Below are positions 10,210 through 18,817 of a DNA stretch of 64,000 bases, one piece after another. The notes below the pieces were generated by a model. That model was not told the DNA's origin, made no database searches, and was given only the letters and a program-made list of their open reading frames with translations. The stretch comes from Pseudidiomarina terrestris (GTDB lineage Bacteria; Pseudomonadota; Gammaproteobacteria; Enterobacterales; Alteromonadaceae). The translations under genes and the position numbers were made by a program. The DNA lies in assembly GCF_030466405.1 (NCBI RefSeq), contig NZ_JAGGJF010000003.1, positions 186,001 through 250,000 of the forward strand, written 5' to 3'. Within the stretch, counting starts at the first letter, position 1. The number at the start of each line of letters is the position of its first letter.

Positions 10210-13200
10210 TCGCTCACCTCCAGTTGCAGCCATTGCATGCGTGAGCGAACAAACTCACGGAAGGTTTCCACATGGGCGTCCTGCAGTGATACCTCCAGCG
10301 TCGATACCGACAGCGGCGTCAGGTTTTTAACTGCCACCACTTTACCTTCGGCGTTACGCAGTACGATGTAGCTTTGCAAAGATTCGTTGTCCTGCCAGAG
10401 CTCGAGGGCTAAGGCAGGGAAACGCTCACGCAGCGTTGCTAATACCTGAATATTCTGCGACTGCTCAAAGCGATTGAGCATTTGTTTAACCGTCAGCAAT
10501 GTCTTGGCAGGCAGCGTAGCTAGTTGCTGCTCAGCAAGAAATTGCGCAACGTCATGGCGCTGCGTTTCAATCCCCAGCGCACTGAACTGCTGATAAAGCA
10601 CCGATTCGGATTCAACCAGGCGGAAGCTCTCGCGAAGGCCTCTGGGCAGCCAAATCTCAGCATACTGAGCCGAGGGGATAAATTTGGTAAAGCGTGCCTG
10701 CGCTGTGTAATTGGCCGCGGCAAGCTCGACCTGACCGGCAGCGCCACCGACGCCGGCACTAACTAATAAGTTTTCTAAATAATCGCGCAGCTCGAGGAAC
10801 TGCTCCTGTTGCGTAGCAAAGGGCTTATGCAGTTCGTAATAGCTCAGTTTCACGCCGCCATCGGCGTACTCATCGGTGGCACTGTAGCCACGCACCTGCA
10901 CTGCAGTTACGCCCATATCCGCGTGATGCCTGAGCGTCGACTGGTGCATGAGGTTGAACAGCGACAGAGGGTTACTGCGGGCAACCACCCGCGCCGAACC
11001 ATCGACATTTGCCTGTGGGTGCGCGCCACTGACTAATAAAGCGCTGGCATCCATTTGCTGGAACAGAGAGCCGGCAAACTCGAAGCTGCCACTTTCGAAA
11101 ATAGGTGATGGCGCTTCAATGACATAAGGCTCGCTGGCCCCAAGTCTAAACACATAGGTGCCCCAATGCCGCAGCCTGTTGGTGTCGGCGTTGACCTTTT
11201 CGCGCAGAATAAAGTACTCGGCGCCGCTGGAAATGTGTTTATAGAGAATAATCTGATAACCCAGTTGCGCGGCCGACTGCGCGACCTGGTTGATCAGGGG
11301 CTGAGCCTCCTCGAGCCAGTTGGGCGCACCATAGCGTTCTATGGTCATGAATAAGGGCGTTAATACGGTCTGGTCAAAGTAAAGCAGTTCCGCCTGAGTA
11401 GGCACCACATACTTTTCGGTATTTTTTGCCGCCAGCAGCCGTTTATTTTCCTGCAAAAAGGACAGCAGATAACCGGCGATTTGCTGTTCATTTGCAACGG
11501 TATCAATAGGTTTGTTGACGGCACTTTGGGTCAAAATTGAGAGCATCGCCGGGCGTGTCAGAAACAGCTCAGCAAAACCGTAACGTGCCACATCACGCTG
11601 CCGGTTCTGAAAATCCGGCGTATTCCAGACAATGTCATAGCCGCCGGTGAGCTCTTCCAGCGTCGCTAAGGACAGATCCATCGGCGGTCGATCTTTGACC
11701 CACATCCGGGTGTCTTCGGCAGTAATTGCGGTGGCCTCACGCTCGCCCAATAATAGCCGGGCAAGAGGTGGGGAGTACTCACGCACCTGCAGCGTATTAT
11801 TCGGTGACAGGGTCTGGTGAAAGGTCTGGAACAGCGTTTGCGAATTCAGCAGGACCTGGTCGCTGCCATCTTGTGCCCGTTCCGAACGTGCCGATGCCAC
11901 CGCCAGGTACTTGGCTTCGAGACGGTTAAAGAGCGGCAACATCGCCAGCGCGGTGATATTTTCGTCCATCACCGTGGGGAACTGCAGTGCCAGCTGATTG
12001 GTTTGCTGTAAGTCAAAAATGTAAAAGCCCCAGCCACGCTCAGGGGTTGCATCACGCAATACAATGTAGCGCGACTCGACCCAGATAGCTTCATAGCCAA
12101 ACTCATTGGCAAGACCTGCCACCTGATCCAGCTGTCTGTCGGAAGGCGAGGGGCCCAGCGTATCAATAGTTGAAACGGTCTGATGGAACTGATTCAGGGT
12201 TAACGGCGAGATGGTGACGCCGCGTTTCATCGAGTAGGAGGCAAAGTTTGCTTGCCGCGAGTTCTCCACCACGCTGGCCAGACTCTCGTTGCTGACCTGG
12301 ATCTCTTTCAGGTCGCTCAGTTGCATGGCGCTGGCATCGTTTACCGGGTTGTAGAGGGTCAGGGAGAAACCTATAACACTGGCAACGATAGCGGCAATCA
12401 ATGAGGTTTGCACTGTGGTGCGGGTCATCTTGATGGCGATGTTCTTCTGATACATTTTTATCGCCAGCAAAGTTGCCAGCAAGTAGCCAAAACCGTACAG
12501 ATCGGTAATTTTCTGTGCCGGGAACCAAATGACAATGATGTAGCCAAGAATCAGCTTGTAGACGAAGCTAATGTTGAAAAACAGCAACAGCTGGCGCGCG
12601 CCTTCGATATTTTGATTCCTGATCATGGGCAATTTCAGCAACCCGATAGCACAAGCCAAAATCACAAAAGCTTCGACGAAGGTGGTGGCAATTTTCAGTG
12701 GGTTATACCACTGCAACGCCAACAGACTGGGGATCAGAATGCCATTGAAGTCCCAGCCGTACCTGAGGTTCAGCCGCGAGGCCAAAAACGCAGCGGTGAT
12801 AAGAATAATGTAGGCTTTGGGACTGGCCAGGATGTTACTGGCAACGTCCTCGTACATGTAACCGAGGGTGCTGATATTAAAATTGGTCAGCGGTATCAGA
12901 ATGAAACTGACGATGGCGTAAGTGACTGCCAGGTGAATCATCAGGGTCGACACACCACGTTTTAAGCCACTGTTCCAGAACTGGTTCGCACTAAGGGCGA
13001 TAATGATGAGGCCAAAGCTATGCAAGCTACTGCGAAATTCGTAGTCAACACCGCGCTGCAGTAAAAACTCGTCGAGCTCAACCAGTAAGAAGGCGTCAAA
13101 AGTGACCCGCACCAGTACACTCATCAGAATGAGCATAAAGAAGCGGTCCCGGCCAAAGAATTCACCGAGCCCAAACCTGACCAGTAACCTGTCGGCCACC

Positions 13201-13427
13201 GCCCGCGTCAGCAGGTAGGTGATGATACTTTCCACCACGATAACCACGGCGGAGCCGGGTTTTACCAGCAGCAGAGGCACAATGTACCCGGGCACCACCA
13301 GACCCGAAAGGGTGGTGCCGTAGCGCAGGTTCATGAAGGCGACCACGGTGACACCAATCCACACTGTGGTGACCACCGAGCTTGCTAATCCCCCCGTGGG
13401 GAAAATTTCGAGCGGAAACCAGTCCAT
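10206..13427 (-). CDS. PgsC/CapC-like poly-gamma-glutamate synthetase membrane subunit, tandemly duplicated, with soluble C-terminal repeats
   Basis: ATG at 13427 in a TAATG overlap with the upstream stop. Residues 1-180 resemble PgsC: LRYGTTLSGLVVPGY at 34-48, FGRDRFFMLIL at 91-101, then a SANQFWNSGLKRG segment near 146-158. A second copy starts at 221 with LRYGWDFNGILIPSL, so the membrane part is a tandem duplication ending at a last helix at ~341-360. After that come ~710 soluble residues, probably periplasmic, holding two copies of one domain at ~430-552 and ~708-850. These align with the secreted hydrolase encoded downstream but lack its histidines (APHRYFDLHTG becomes APSPIFESGS in copy two). 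PgsC partners PgsB in polymerising and threading poly-gamma-glutamate through the membrane. Typical PgsC is ~150 residues, so this 1073-residue form is very unusual. Confidence 0.85.
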   Translation of the reverse strand: MDWFPLEIFPTGGLASSVVTTVWIGVTVVAFMNLRYGTTLSGLVVPGYIVPLLLVKPGSAVVIVVESIITYLLTRAVADRLLVRFGLGEFFGRDRFFMLILMSVLVRVTFDAFLLVELDEFLLQRGVDYEFRSSLHSFGLIIIALSANQFWNSGLKRGVSTLMIHLAVTYAIVSFILIPLTNFNISTLGYMYEDVASNILASPKAYIILITAAFLASRLNLRYGWDFNGILIPSLLALQWYNPLKIATTFVEAFVILACAIGLLKLPMIRNQNIEGARQLLLFFNISFVYKLILGYIIVIWFPAQKITDLYGFGYLLATLLAIKMYQKNIAIKMTRTTVQTSLIAAIVASVIGFSLTLYNPVNDASAMQLSDLKEIQVSNESLASVVENSRQANFASYSMKRGVTISPLTLNQFHQTVSTIDTLGPSPSDRQLDQVAGLANEFGYEAIWVESRYIVLRDATPERGWGFYIFDLQQTNQLALQFPTVMDENITALAMLPLFNRLEAKYLAVASARSERAQDGSDQVLLNSQTLFQTFHQTLSPNNTLQVREYSPPLARLLLGEREATAITAEDTRMWVKDRPPMDLSLATLEELTGGYDIVWNTPDFQNRQRDVARYGFAELFLTRPAMLSILTQSAVNKPIDTVANEQQIAGYLLSFLQENKRLLAAKNTEKYVVPTQAELLYFDQTVLTPLFMTIERYGAPNWLEEAQPLINQVAQSAAQLGYQIILYKHISSGAEYFILREKVNADTNRLRHWGTYVFRLGASEPYVIEAPSPIFESGSFEFAGSLFQQMDASALLVSGAHPQANVDGSARVVARSNPLSLFNLMHQSTLRHHADMGVTAVQVRGYSATDEYADGGVKLSYYELHKPFATQQEQFLELRDYLENLLVSAGVGGAAGQVELAAANYTAQARFTKFIPSAQYAEIWLPRGLRESFRLVESESVLYQQFSALGIETQRHDVAQFLAEQQLATLPAKTLLTVKQMLNRFEQSQNIQVLATLRERFPALALELWQDNESLQSYIVLRNAEGKVVAVKNLTPLSVSTLEVSLQDAHVETFREFVRSRMQWLQLEVSE

Positions 13428-16078
13428 TATTGAATGGGCCTCTCACTGTCAGCAATATTAGCTTCGAAGGTAGGTAATAAAAGTGTCAGTTGGAAGCCCT
13501 CTCCCAGCTTGCTTGTCAGATTCAGCTCAGCGCCCCACTCCTGGACTTGTCTTGCCAGGTAAAGTATATGAAACAAGTCTTCGCGCTCACTGAAAAGCTC
13601 GATATTGGAAAGCTTATGTAAACTTTCCAGTCGCTCCTGAGGTACGCCGTAGCCTTTATTCATAAACTGTATCTCGACGCGTCGGCATTTGTCTTCTAAG
13701 GAGCAACTGTTGATTGAAACCCGAAGTTCACCTTGGCTGCTATCGGCATCTTTGATTAGCAGCGACAAAATGGCGTCGATAAGTTGCTTGGCCTGTTCCA
13801 CTGAAACCATTGCCAATGCTGGAATCTCTGGCCAGTCAAGGTCGACTTTGACGGCTTTTTCCTGCAGTGCACGACTGTACTTACGGACACTGTTCTGCAC
13901 CATGTTCGCTGGGTTAACGGGAAACACCTCGTTACTGTGTTGCTGCAGGTCCAGCATGCGTTCGACGGTCGTACTAAGCTTGTCGGTTTTATCCAACACC
14001 TCGTGGATAGCGTCGATTTGCTCTTGCTGAGCTTCACCCTCGAGGTTGGCCAGTCGGTCGGCTATTTTTCGAATAGCGGCAAAGTCTGTTGCCAGCATGT
14101 CGAAGTAATAGCGGTGCAGCTCCCGTTTGCTTTCGATGACTTGTTGCACCGAGTGCACATCAACGAACTCAAACAGAATACCGGCCAGCAAAAATGGCGA
14201 CATCTCCTCGCTGCGGTTGATCTCACGCTCAATCGGCAGCACCCGCAGAATATAATCGGACTCGAGCTTGGGGCTGGATATCGGCCACTCAATCGTGCGG
14301 TGATGCAAGGTGATTTGCAGCAAGAGTTTCTTAACTTTCTCTGACTTCTCACCGGTGAGTTCGACCAATAAATCATGGGCGCTCATGGTGAAAAATTTAA
14401 GATCTAAAGCTTGCGCAACCTTGTCCATTTTTTTGTTGGAGGTCAGCACCTGACCGAATAAATTGTAGAGCACCAGGGCTGAGCTGTTGCGGCTAAAGAC
14501 ATTTTGCAACAAACCTAAACGGCGCTCTAATAATTCGATAGCGGAATCGAGTTGGCGATGCTCGTTGACGGCGTAATTCAAATTAATGACCTTACGCAAC
14601 CAGCGGTTCTCTCTGGCGGTTGACTGTACAAATTTGCTGCGATGATAAAGCAATTCCGATAGCTCGCGCGCGAAACTAACTAAATTATGCTCGAAGCTTT
14701 TCTCGTTCCAGCTGTCATCAGGTTCAACCGTCAATGCCCAGAAGCCTAAGACTTCACCGGCGAACATCAGTGGCACGATGTACTCGATTTCTTGCTCGGT
14801 GGTGTCTTTAAAGTAATGCTTACTACCGATGCGATGAGGCCGCTGCGTTTGAATGGCATCACTGTAAGGGGCACGCTGGAAGTCGCGGCGACGTTCTTCG
14901 ATGTCATCAACGGTGCAGTTCAGGGAGTGTATTGCCAGCAGACGATGATCCTGCTCCACCCGATCCAGCAGGATTGAGCGGCGCATGTGCAGGTGTTGAT
15001 CGATAAACACGTGCAGATTTTTCCACGGGTCTTCCGCCTGCAGAAATGATCCAGGCAGCATCCGCTGGTTTAATCGAGCTTGCAGTTTCGCGGTGCGCGA
15101 CGAAAGAATACGACCCTCCCGGCGGCGCTCACTGATTAAAAACTGTAACAGCGCCATCACCTGGGTCAGGAACAGTTCACCAAACGGAAACACCAGCTGG
15201 AAGCCGACAAATAACAGATAGGCAAGTACCAGCGCCGTGACGAACTGCACCGTCTCGAACAGTAAAATACCGTTACTATTAAAAAGCTGCAGCAAAAAGA
15301 ATGCCGCAAAGTAAGCACAAAACAGTCCTAGCGCTATCACCCATAGCGGAATGGTTTTCAGATGCAGATCATGGACAACGGTTTCGACCGCGAGGGCCTG
15401 CATCTCGACATAGCTGAGGTACTCCTGATCCAGAGTACCTGCTGCGTAGAAGCGCTCGTAGCGCTGGTTTGGACTGACCTGAATAAACACAATCTTGTCA
15501 GCGACCAGACTCCCGATGATGTCACCGTTGAGCGCCTGCTGAGTGGTAATGTTCGGCAGCAGGTTGGGGCGAATAGCGAAGTTAAAGAAGCGCTCATACT
15601 CTTGTTCTTTCGCAGCGGATGCAGGTTTGATGAGGCTTAAAAGCGAGTTTTCACGGCTGGTCAAGCTGAAGGAGCGGTAATTGCCATCACTGGAATTGAG
15701 TTCGAACAAACGCACTGAATCTGGGTATTCGTTTTGGAAGTCCTGGCCTCGGGATGACGTAAGATGGACATTATTAGGCCAGTCAAAGGCTCGGGTTGTG
15801 CTCCGTGAGGCGTTATCGAGAACCAGAACATGCGCTGCACCTGCATCGGCTAATTGACTGACAAGATTGTCCACTTCGTTGTCGGTGAGATCAAAGTTGC
15901 CGGTATTTTTAATAATAAAGGTTTTCGGTACAAACTCTGGGGCCGACGAAACGGATAAAAAAGCATCAGTAAGTTTTGCGTTGAAGATCCCCAACGGCGC
16001 GGTCATGGATAAACCGAGCACAGCAGCTATGGCGAGCATGCCGATCACTAAATCAATGATAAATCCTTTTAGTCTCAC
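13427..16078 (-). CDS. CHASE2-sensor, GAF-containing protein with degenerate histidine-kinase core
   Basis: Starts with GTG at 16078, with GGAG 7 nt upstream. Layout of the 883 residues: N-terminal helix (~8-27), CHASE2-like extracytoplasmic domain (~30-235), three membrane helices (~243-316), a GAF-like domain (~340-480), a second sensor-like region (~520-645), a dimerisation-like helical pair (~650-715) and an ATPase-like domain (~725-870). The H-box equivalent (FDMLATDFAAIRK) has no histidine at the usual place, the N-box is LIDAILSLLIKD, and the G1 box reads NKGYGVP instead of DxGxG. It therefore looks like a pseudokinase or signal relay rather than an active kinase. As first gene of the polymer operon, it may sense envelope state and control the synthase complex. 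Confidence 0.75.
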   Translation of the reverse strand: MRLKGFIIDLVIGMLAIAAVLGLSMTAPLGIFNAKLTDAFLSVSSAPEFVPKTFIIKNTGNFDLTDNEVDNLVSQLADAGAAHVLVLDNASRSTTRAFDWPNNVHLTSSRGQDFQNEYPDSVRLFELNSSDGNYRSFSLTSRENSLLSLIKPASAAKEQEYERFFNFAIRPNLLPNITTQQALNGDIIGSLVADKIVFIQVSPNQRYERFYAAGTLDQEYLSYVEMQALAVETVVHDLHLKTIPLWVIALGLFCAYFAAFFLLQLFNSNGILLFETVQFVTALVLAYLLFVGFQLVFPFGELFLTQVMALLQFLISERRREGRILSSRTAKLQARLNQRMLPGSFLQAEDPWKNLHVFIDQHLHMRRSILLDRVEQDHRLLAIHSLNCTVDDIEERRRDFQRAPYSDAIQTQRPHRIGSKHYFKDTTEQEIEYIVPLMFAGEVLGFWALTVEPDDSWNEKSFEHNLVSFARELSELLYHRSKFVQSTARENRWLRKVINLNYAVNEHRQLDSAIELLERRLGLLQNVFSRNSSALVLYNLFGQVLTSNKKMDKVAQALDLKFFTMSAHDLLVELTGEKSEKVKKLLLQITLHHRTIEWPISSPKLESDYILRVLPIEREINRSEEMSPFLLAGILFEFVDVHSVQQVIESKRELHRYYFDMLATDFAAIRKIADRLANLEGEAQQEQIDAIHEVLDKTDKLSTTVERMLDLQQHSNEVFPVNPANMVQNSVRKYSRALQEKAVKVDLDWPEIPALAMVSVEQAKQLIDAILSLLIKDADSSQGELRVSINSCSLEDKCRRVEIQFMNKGYGVPQERLESLHKLSNIELFSEREDLFHILYLARQVQEWGAELNLTSKLGEGFQLTLLLPTFEANIADSERPIQ

Positions 16079-16252
16079 TTCGGGACTCCAGCGCTTTTAG
16101 TTACCTGTTATTAACTGATATTACAATCTTTTCGATTTAGGATATACCTGTGTGTCAGTTATCTAAGCTACAAAGGAATATTTTTTTCTTGCATAGTGAC
16201 CAATGCAGCCGAAGCGGTTAGGCTTAGGTGTAAATAAAGTTACGAGACAGAC
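16079..16252. promoter_or_regulatory. Divergent intergenic region between polymer operon and diguanylate cyclase
   Basis: These 174 bases are AT-rich and must hold the promoters for both the six-gene minus-strand operon and the plus-strand diguanylate cyclase. I see no clear palindromic operator or strong consensus -35/-10 pair. Confidence 0.5.
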
Positions 16253-18151
16253 ATGAGCTATCAGGATCAGGAACGCCGCGAGCACCCGCGCAAGAAAATT
16301 ACGACCCGCTTGCTTTGGCATGTCATAGCAGTTTCTTTGATACTGTTGCTGATCGCTGTGCTTGTGTCTTTTTGGCAGACCTACCCAAGAGCGAAACAAG
16401 ATGTCCTGGCCAAATTACAGGCGGACGTGCAGCAAAAACTCGCCTTCAACCAGGAAGTTCTCTCTGGTATTGAATATCAGGGCGATGTGTTAAGCGAAGC
16501 TTTTCTGAAGCGCTACGAGGCGTATGTCGGCAAGCCCGAATTTGCAGAGCTTTTCGATGACTGGTTTCAAGAAACATCCCCCGGCGTTTTCCGTTTGCAA
16601 GACGAGTTCTTCGAAGGCATAACCACAGCCAATCATGTGTTTCGCCATCTGAGCTCCTTTGTGGGGCCGCGCGACGAGCCTTTAGATGCAGAGCTCAAGG
16701 CACGCATTGTTATTAGCCTACTGGTCTTAAGTGAGCTGGCGCCGGCCTGGCAGAATAAGGTCACCAACACGCATTTCTCGATGCCTGAAAATATCATCAG
16801 TTTGTACTCGCCGGACTCTCCCTGGGGATCGTTAGCAGATAAGGATCTGGTGATCACAGACTTCTCCACCGTGCGTTCTACACTGCAACAGGAAAACCCG
16901 GAGCGGACACCCAATTGGACGGGACTCTATTTTGATATCTCCGCAGGCTTTTGGACCATTACCTATCAGCAACCCGTGGATTTTCAGGGACAGCATCTGA
17001 TTAACTCGAGCTTCGATGTAAGTCTGCAGCAGATGATCACCGACTTCGGTCATGTTGACGAGGCTGGCGTGGAAAATTACCTGCTCAATGCCAAAGGGCA
17101 TTTGGTGGCCAGTTCAACCTTGGCAAATGGCATAGACGGGACGCGCAATACGCTGACGCCCGAGAATTATGATGACCCGTTGTTCAGAGCGCTTGCAGCT
17201 CGCTTGGCCGCCGCCGATGCGCCGATTGCGCAAGCTGTATGGGAAGACGTCGACGAGGACTATCTGATTCTTGTGCACCATTTTGAAACTCCGAACTGGT
17301 GGTACTTTTCGGTTTACCCGAAGGCGTTGATCACTGAACAGGCGCTGCAGATACCGTTGCTGATGGCGGTAATGGGCTGCTTTTTGGTGGTGATCTTGCT
17401 ATTGGCGGTGGCATTTTTTGTCACCCGCGATGTATCCCGTCCGCTGCGCGAACTGGCGAACACTGCCGCCTTGGTGAACCGCAAGAACTACCATGCCATC
17501 GAGCAGGAAAGCGTTTCGAAAGTTCGCAGTTATGGCGAGGTTACTCAGGTTCTGAACGCGTTTCGCGTGATGGCCCGACGCTTTGTCAAAGCCAATGAGG
17601 AGTTGGAACAGCGCATTGACGAACGTACCCAGGACTTGCGCGAAGCGAATCAAAAGCTGGAGCAACTGGCGCACCTCGACGGCTTAACGGCATTGCGTAA
17701 TCGACGCGCCTTCCAGAAGGACCTCGCGCAAGCTCTGCAAGATCACGAGGGCAGCTATTTCTTTGTGATGGCCGACATTGACGACTTCAAACCTTTCAAT
17801 GATAACTACGGCCATGAAGCCGGGGATCAGGCGCTGATCGCCATCAGCCGGTTATTTGAACTGGTGGCGGCAAGCAAAACTTATCGCTATGGCGGTGAAG
17901 AGTTAGCGATTCTCGTTGACGCCCCTGACGCGAAGCAGGTAGAGCAACGTTTGCAAGAGTTACTGCAGAGTATTGAGAAATTGGCTATTGAGCATCTGTA
18001 CAGTCGTCGTAATCAGCCTTTCTTAACAGTGAGTTTCGGCTACACTCGTATTCGTCCCGGCGAGTCCGTCAGTGCGCTGATCCAGCGCGCCGATAAGCTG
18101 CTCTATCAAGCCAAACAACAAGGCGGAAATTGCGTTGTTGGTGATAGCTAA
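16253..18151 (+). CDS. Membrane diguanylate cyclase with Cache-like periplasmic sensor, HAMP and GGDEF domains
   Basis: Makes c-di-GMP from two GTP. A first helix (~22-41) and a second helix (~364-388) bracket a ~320-residue periplasmic sensor of the double-Cache type. A HAMP linker (~389-440), a Glu-rich coiled coil and a C-terminal GGDEF domain (~478-630) follow. The active-site loop is GGEEL (around residue 547), a functional variant, with MADIDDFKPFND and NYGHEAGDQ metal and substrate motifs. No RxxD inhibitory site precedes the loop, so product inhibition may be absent. It is transcribed away from the CapB/CapC operon from a shared 174-base spacer, which makes it a candidate source of c-di-GMP for that system. 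Confidence 0.9.
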   Translation: MSYQDQERREHPRKKITTRLLWHVIAVSLILLLIAVLVSFWQTYPRAKQDVLAKLQADVQQKLAFNQEVLSGIEYQGDVLSEAFLKRYEAYVGKPEFAELFDDWFQETSPGVFRLQDEFFEGITTANHVFRHLSSFVGPRDEPLDAELKARIVISLLVLSELAPAWQNKVTNTHFSMPENIISLYSPDSPWGSLADKDLVITDFSTVRSTLQQENPERTPNWTGLYFDISAGFWTITYQQPVDFQGQHLINSSFDVSLQQMITDFGHVDEAGVENYLLNAKGHLVASSTLANGIDGTRNTLTPENYDDPLFRALAARLAAADAPIAQAVWEDVDEDYLILVHHFETPNWWYFSVYPKALITEQALQIPLLMAVMGCFLVVILLLAVAFFVTRDVSRPLRELANTAALVNRKNYHAIEQESVSKVRSYGEVTQVLNAFRVMARRFVKANEELEQRIDERTQDLREANQKLEQLAHLDGLTALRNRRAFQKDLAQALQDHEGSYFFVMADIDDFKPFNDNYGHEAGDQALIAISRLFELVAASKTYRYGGEELAILVDAPDAKQVEQRLQELLQSIEKLAIEHLYSRRNQPFLTVSFGYTRIRPGESVSALIQRADKLLYQAKQQGGNCVVGDS

Positions 18152-18162
18152 AAGGAGGTGAT

Positions 18163-18357
18163 ATGTCGCTTACTCACGAAGCTGAATTCAGTTGCCCTTA
18201 TTGTATGGCGCCTAACAGTATCGAAATTGATGCCATGCATGACATCGGACAACAGCAAATTGTCGATTGCCAGGTCTGTTGTCAGCCCATCGAGATCATG
18301 GTGACGCAAGACCACGAAGGTGACTTTGAGGTGATTGCCAGTACCGACGAAGAATAA
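18163..18357 (+). CDS. CPXCG-motif cysteine-rich small zinc-binding protein
   Basis: This 64-residue protein has a textbook ribosome site (AAAGGAGGTGAT directly before the ATG). It contains CPYC near residue 11 and CQVCC near residue 37, two knuckles of a small zinc ribbon, and an acidic tail. This matches the widespread Cys-rich CPXCG family of unknown function found in many gammaproteobacteria. It follows the diguanylate cyclase by 11 nt and may be cotranscribed with it. Confidence 0.85.
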   Translation: MSLTHEAEFSCPYCMAPNSIEIDAMHDIGQQQIVDCQVCCQPIEIMVTQDHEGDFEVIASTDEE

Positions 18358-18375
18358 TCTGTCGACTTTGCTGGG

Positions 18376-18615
18376 CTAGTCAACGGGCTCATGCCATAGC
18401 GGGCTGTTACGGCGCTGTAAAAGTAGCAGCTGCAAGTCCAGTGCCTCGACAATACGCAGCAACGTATCAATAAGCCCGTCGCCGGTGTTCTCGAACTTTG
18501 AGATCACCGCCTGCGTTGTCCCCACCCGAACTGCAAGCTCTGTCTGCGACCAGCCCAGCGCTTTCCGCGCCGCCCGCACCGCCCCTCCAATTTCTTCCGA
18601 AGTATTTATCCTCAT
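18376..18615 (-). CDS. XRE/HipB-like helix-turn-helix regulator, orphan
   Basis: The start at ATG 18615 gives 79 residues and follows a GGTGGGG-like ribosome site; upstream in-frame sequence back to 18765 is repeat-derived and unlikely to be coding. The body has a helix-turn-helix typical of HipB/XRE antitoxins: GWSQTELAVRVGTTQAVISK, then FENTGDGLIDTLLRIVEAL. HipB proteins bind DNA and usually neutralise a HipA kinase toxin encoded next door. No toxin gene is present here, since the next gene downstream is on the opposite strand. It is therefore an orphan or a remnant. Confidence 0.75.
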   Translation of the reverse strand: MRINTSEEIGGAVRAARKALGWSQTELAVRVGTTQAVISKFENTGDGLIDTLLRIVEALDLQLLLLQRRNSPLWHEPVD

Positions 18616-18631
18616 ATCCCCACCTATATCC

Positions 18632-18641
18632 ATATCGATAT
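18632..18641. promoter_or_regulatory. Candidate operator palindrome upstream of XRE gene
   Basis: A perfect 10-bp palindrome, ATATCGATAT, lies 17 nt before the XRE start inside an AT-rich stretch. Autoregulation by the XRE protein is typical of the family, but the assignment here is only positional. Confidence 0.3.
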
Positions 18642-18676
18642 AACCGAATATACCCACAAAGATATAAAAAGGAAAG

Positions 18677-18735
18677 AAAGGGCAGCCCTTTCTGCTGGCG
18701 GCGAAGCAAAAAGGGAGGGCTGCCCTTTCTGCTGG
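18677..18735. repeat. Nested inverted and direct repeat
   Basis: AAAGGGCAGCCCTTT (18677-18691) is itself a palindrome. Its first 12 bases pair with GGGCTGCCCTTT at 18717-18728, and GCCCTTTCTGCTGG occurs directly at 18685-18698 and 18722-18735. The RNA could fold as one long hairpin or as two small ones. No T-tract follows, so it is not a standard terminator. It sits between the XRE gene and the next gene, upstream of both. Confidence 0.7.
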
Positions 18736-18817
18736 GGTGAGTGTCTGGGGAATTCGGAACTTCAAATTTCGTTATTGATTGATATACTTTGACAACGATC
18801 AGCGACAATGGCGGGCT

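Noticed and set aside
12408-12965. A long plus-strand reading frame (185 codons) opposite the CapC-like gene.
   Set aside because: It is antisense to a clearly coding membrane protein, has no ribosome site and its translation has no recognisable features; GC-rich genes often throw up such mirrors.
18376-18615. A complete HipBA toxin-antitoxin pair.
   Set aside because: Only the HTH half is present; no HipA-like kinase gene lies on either side.
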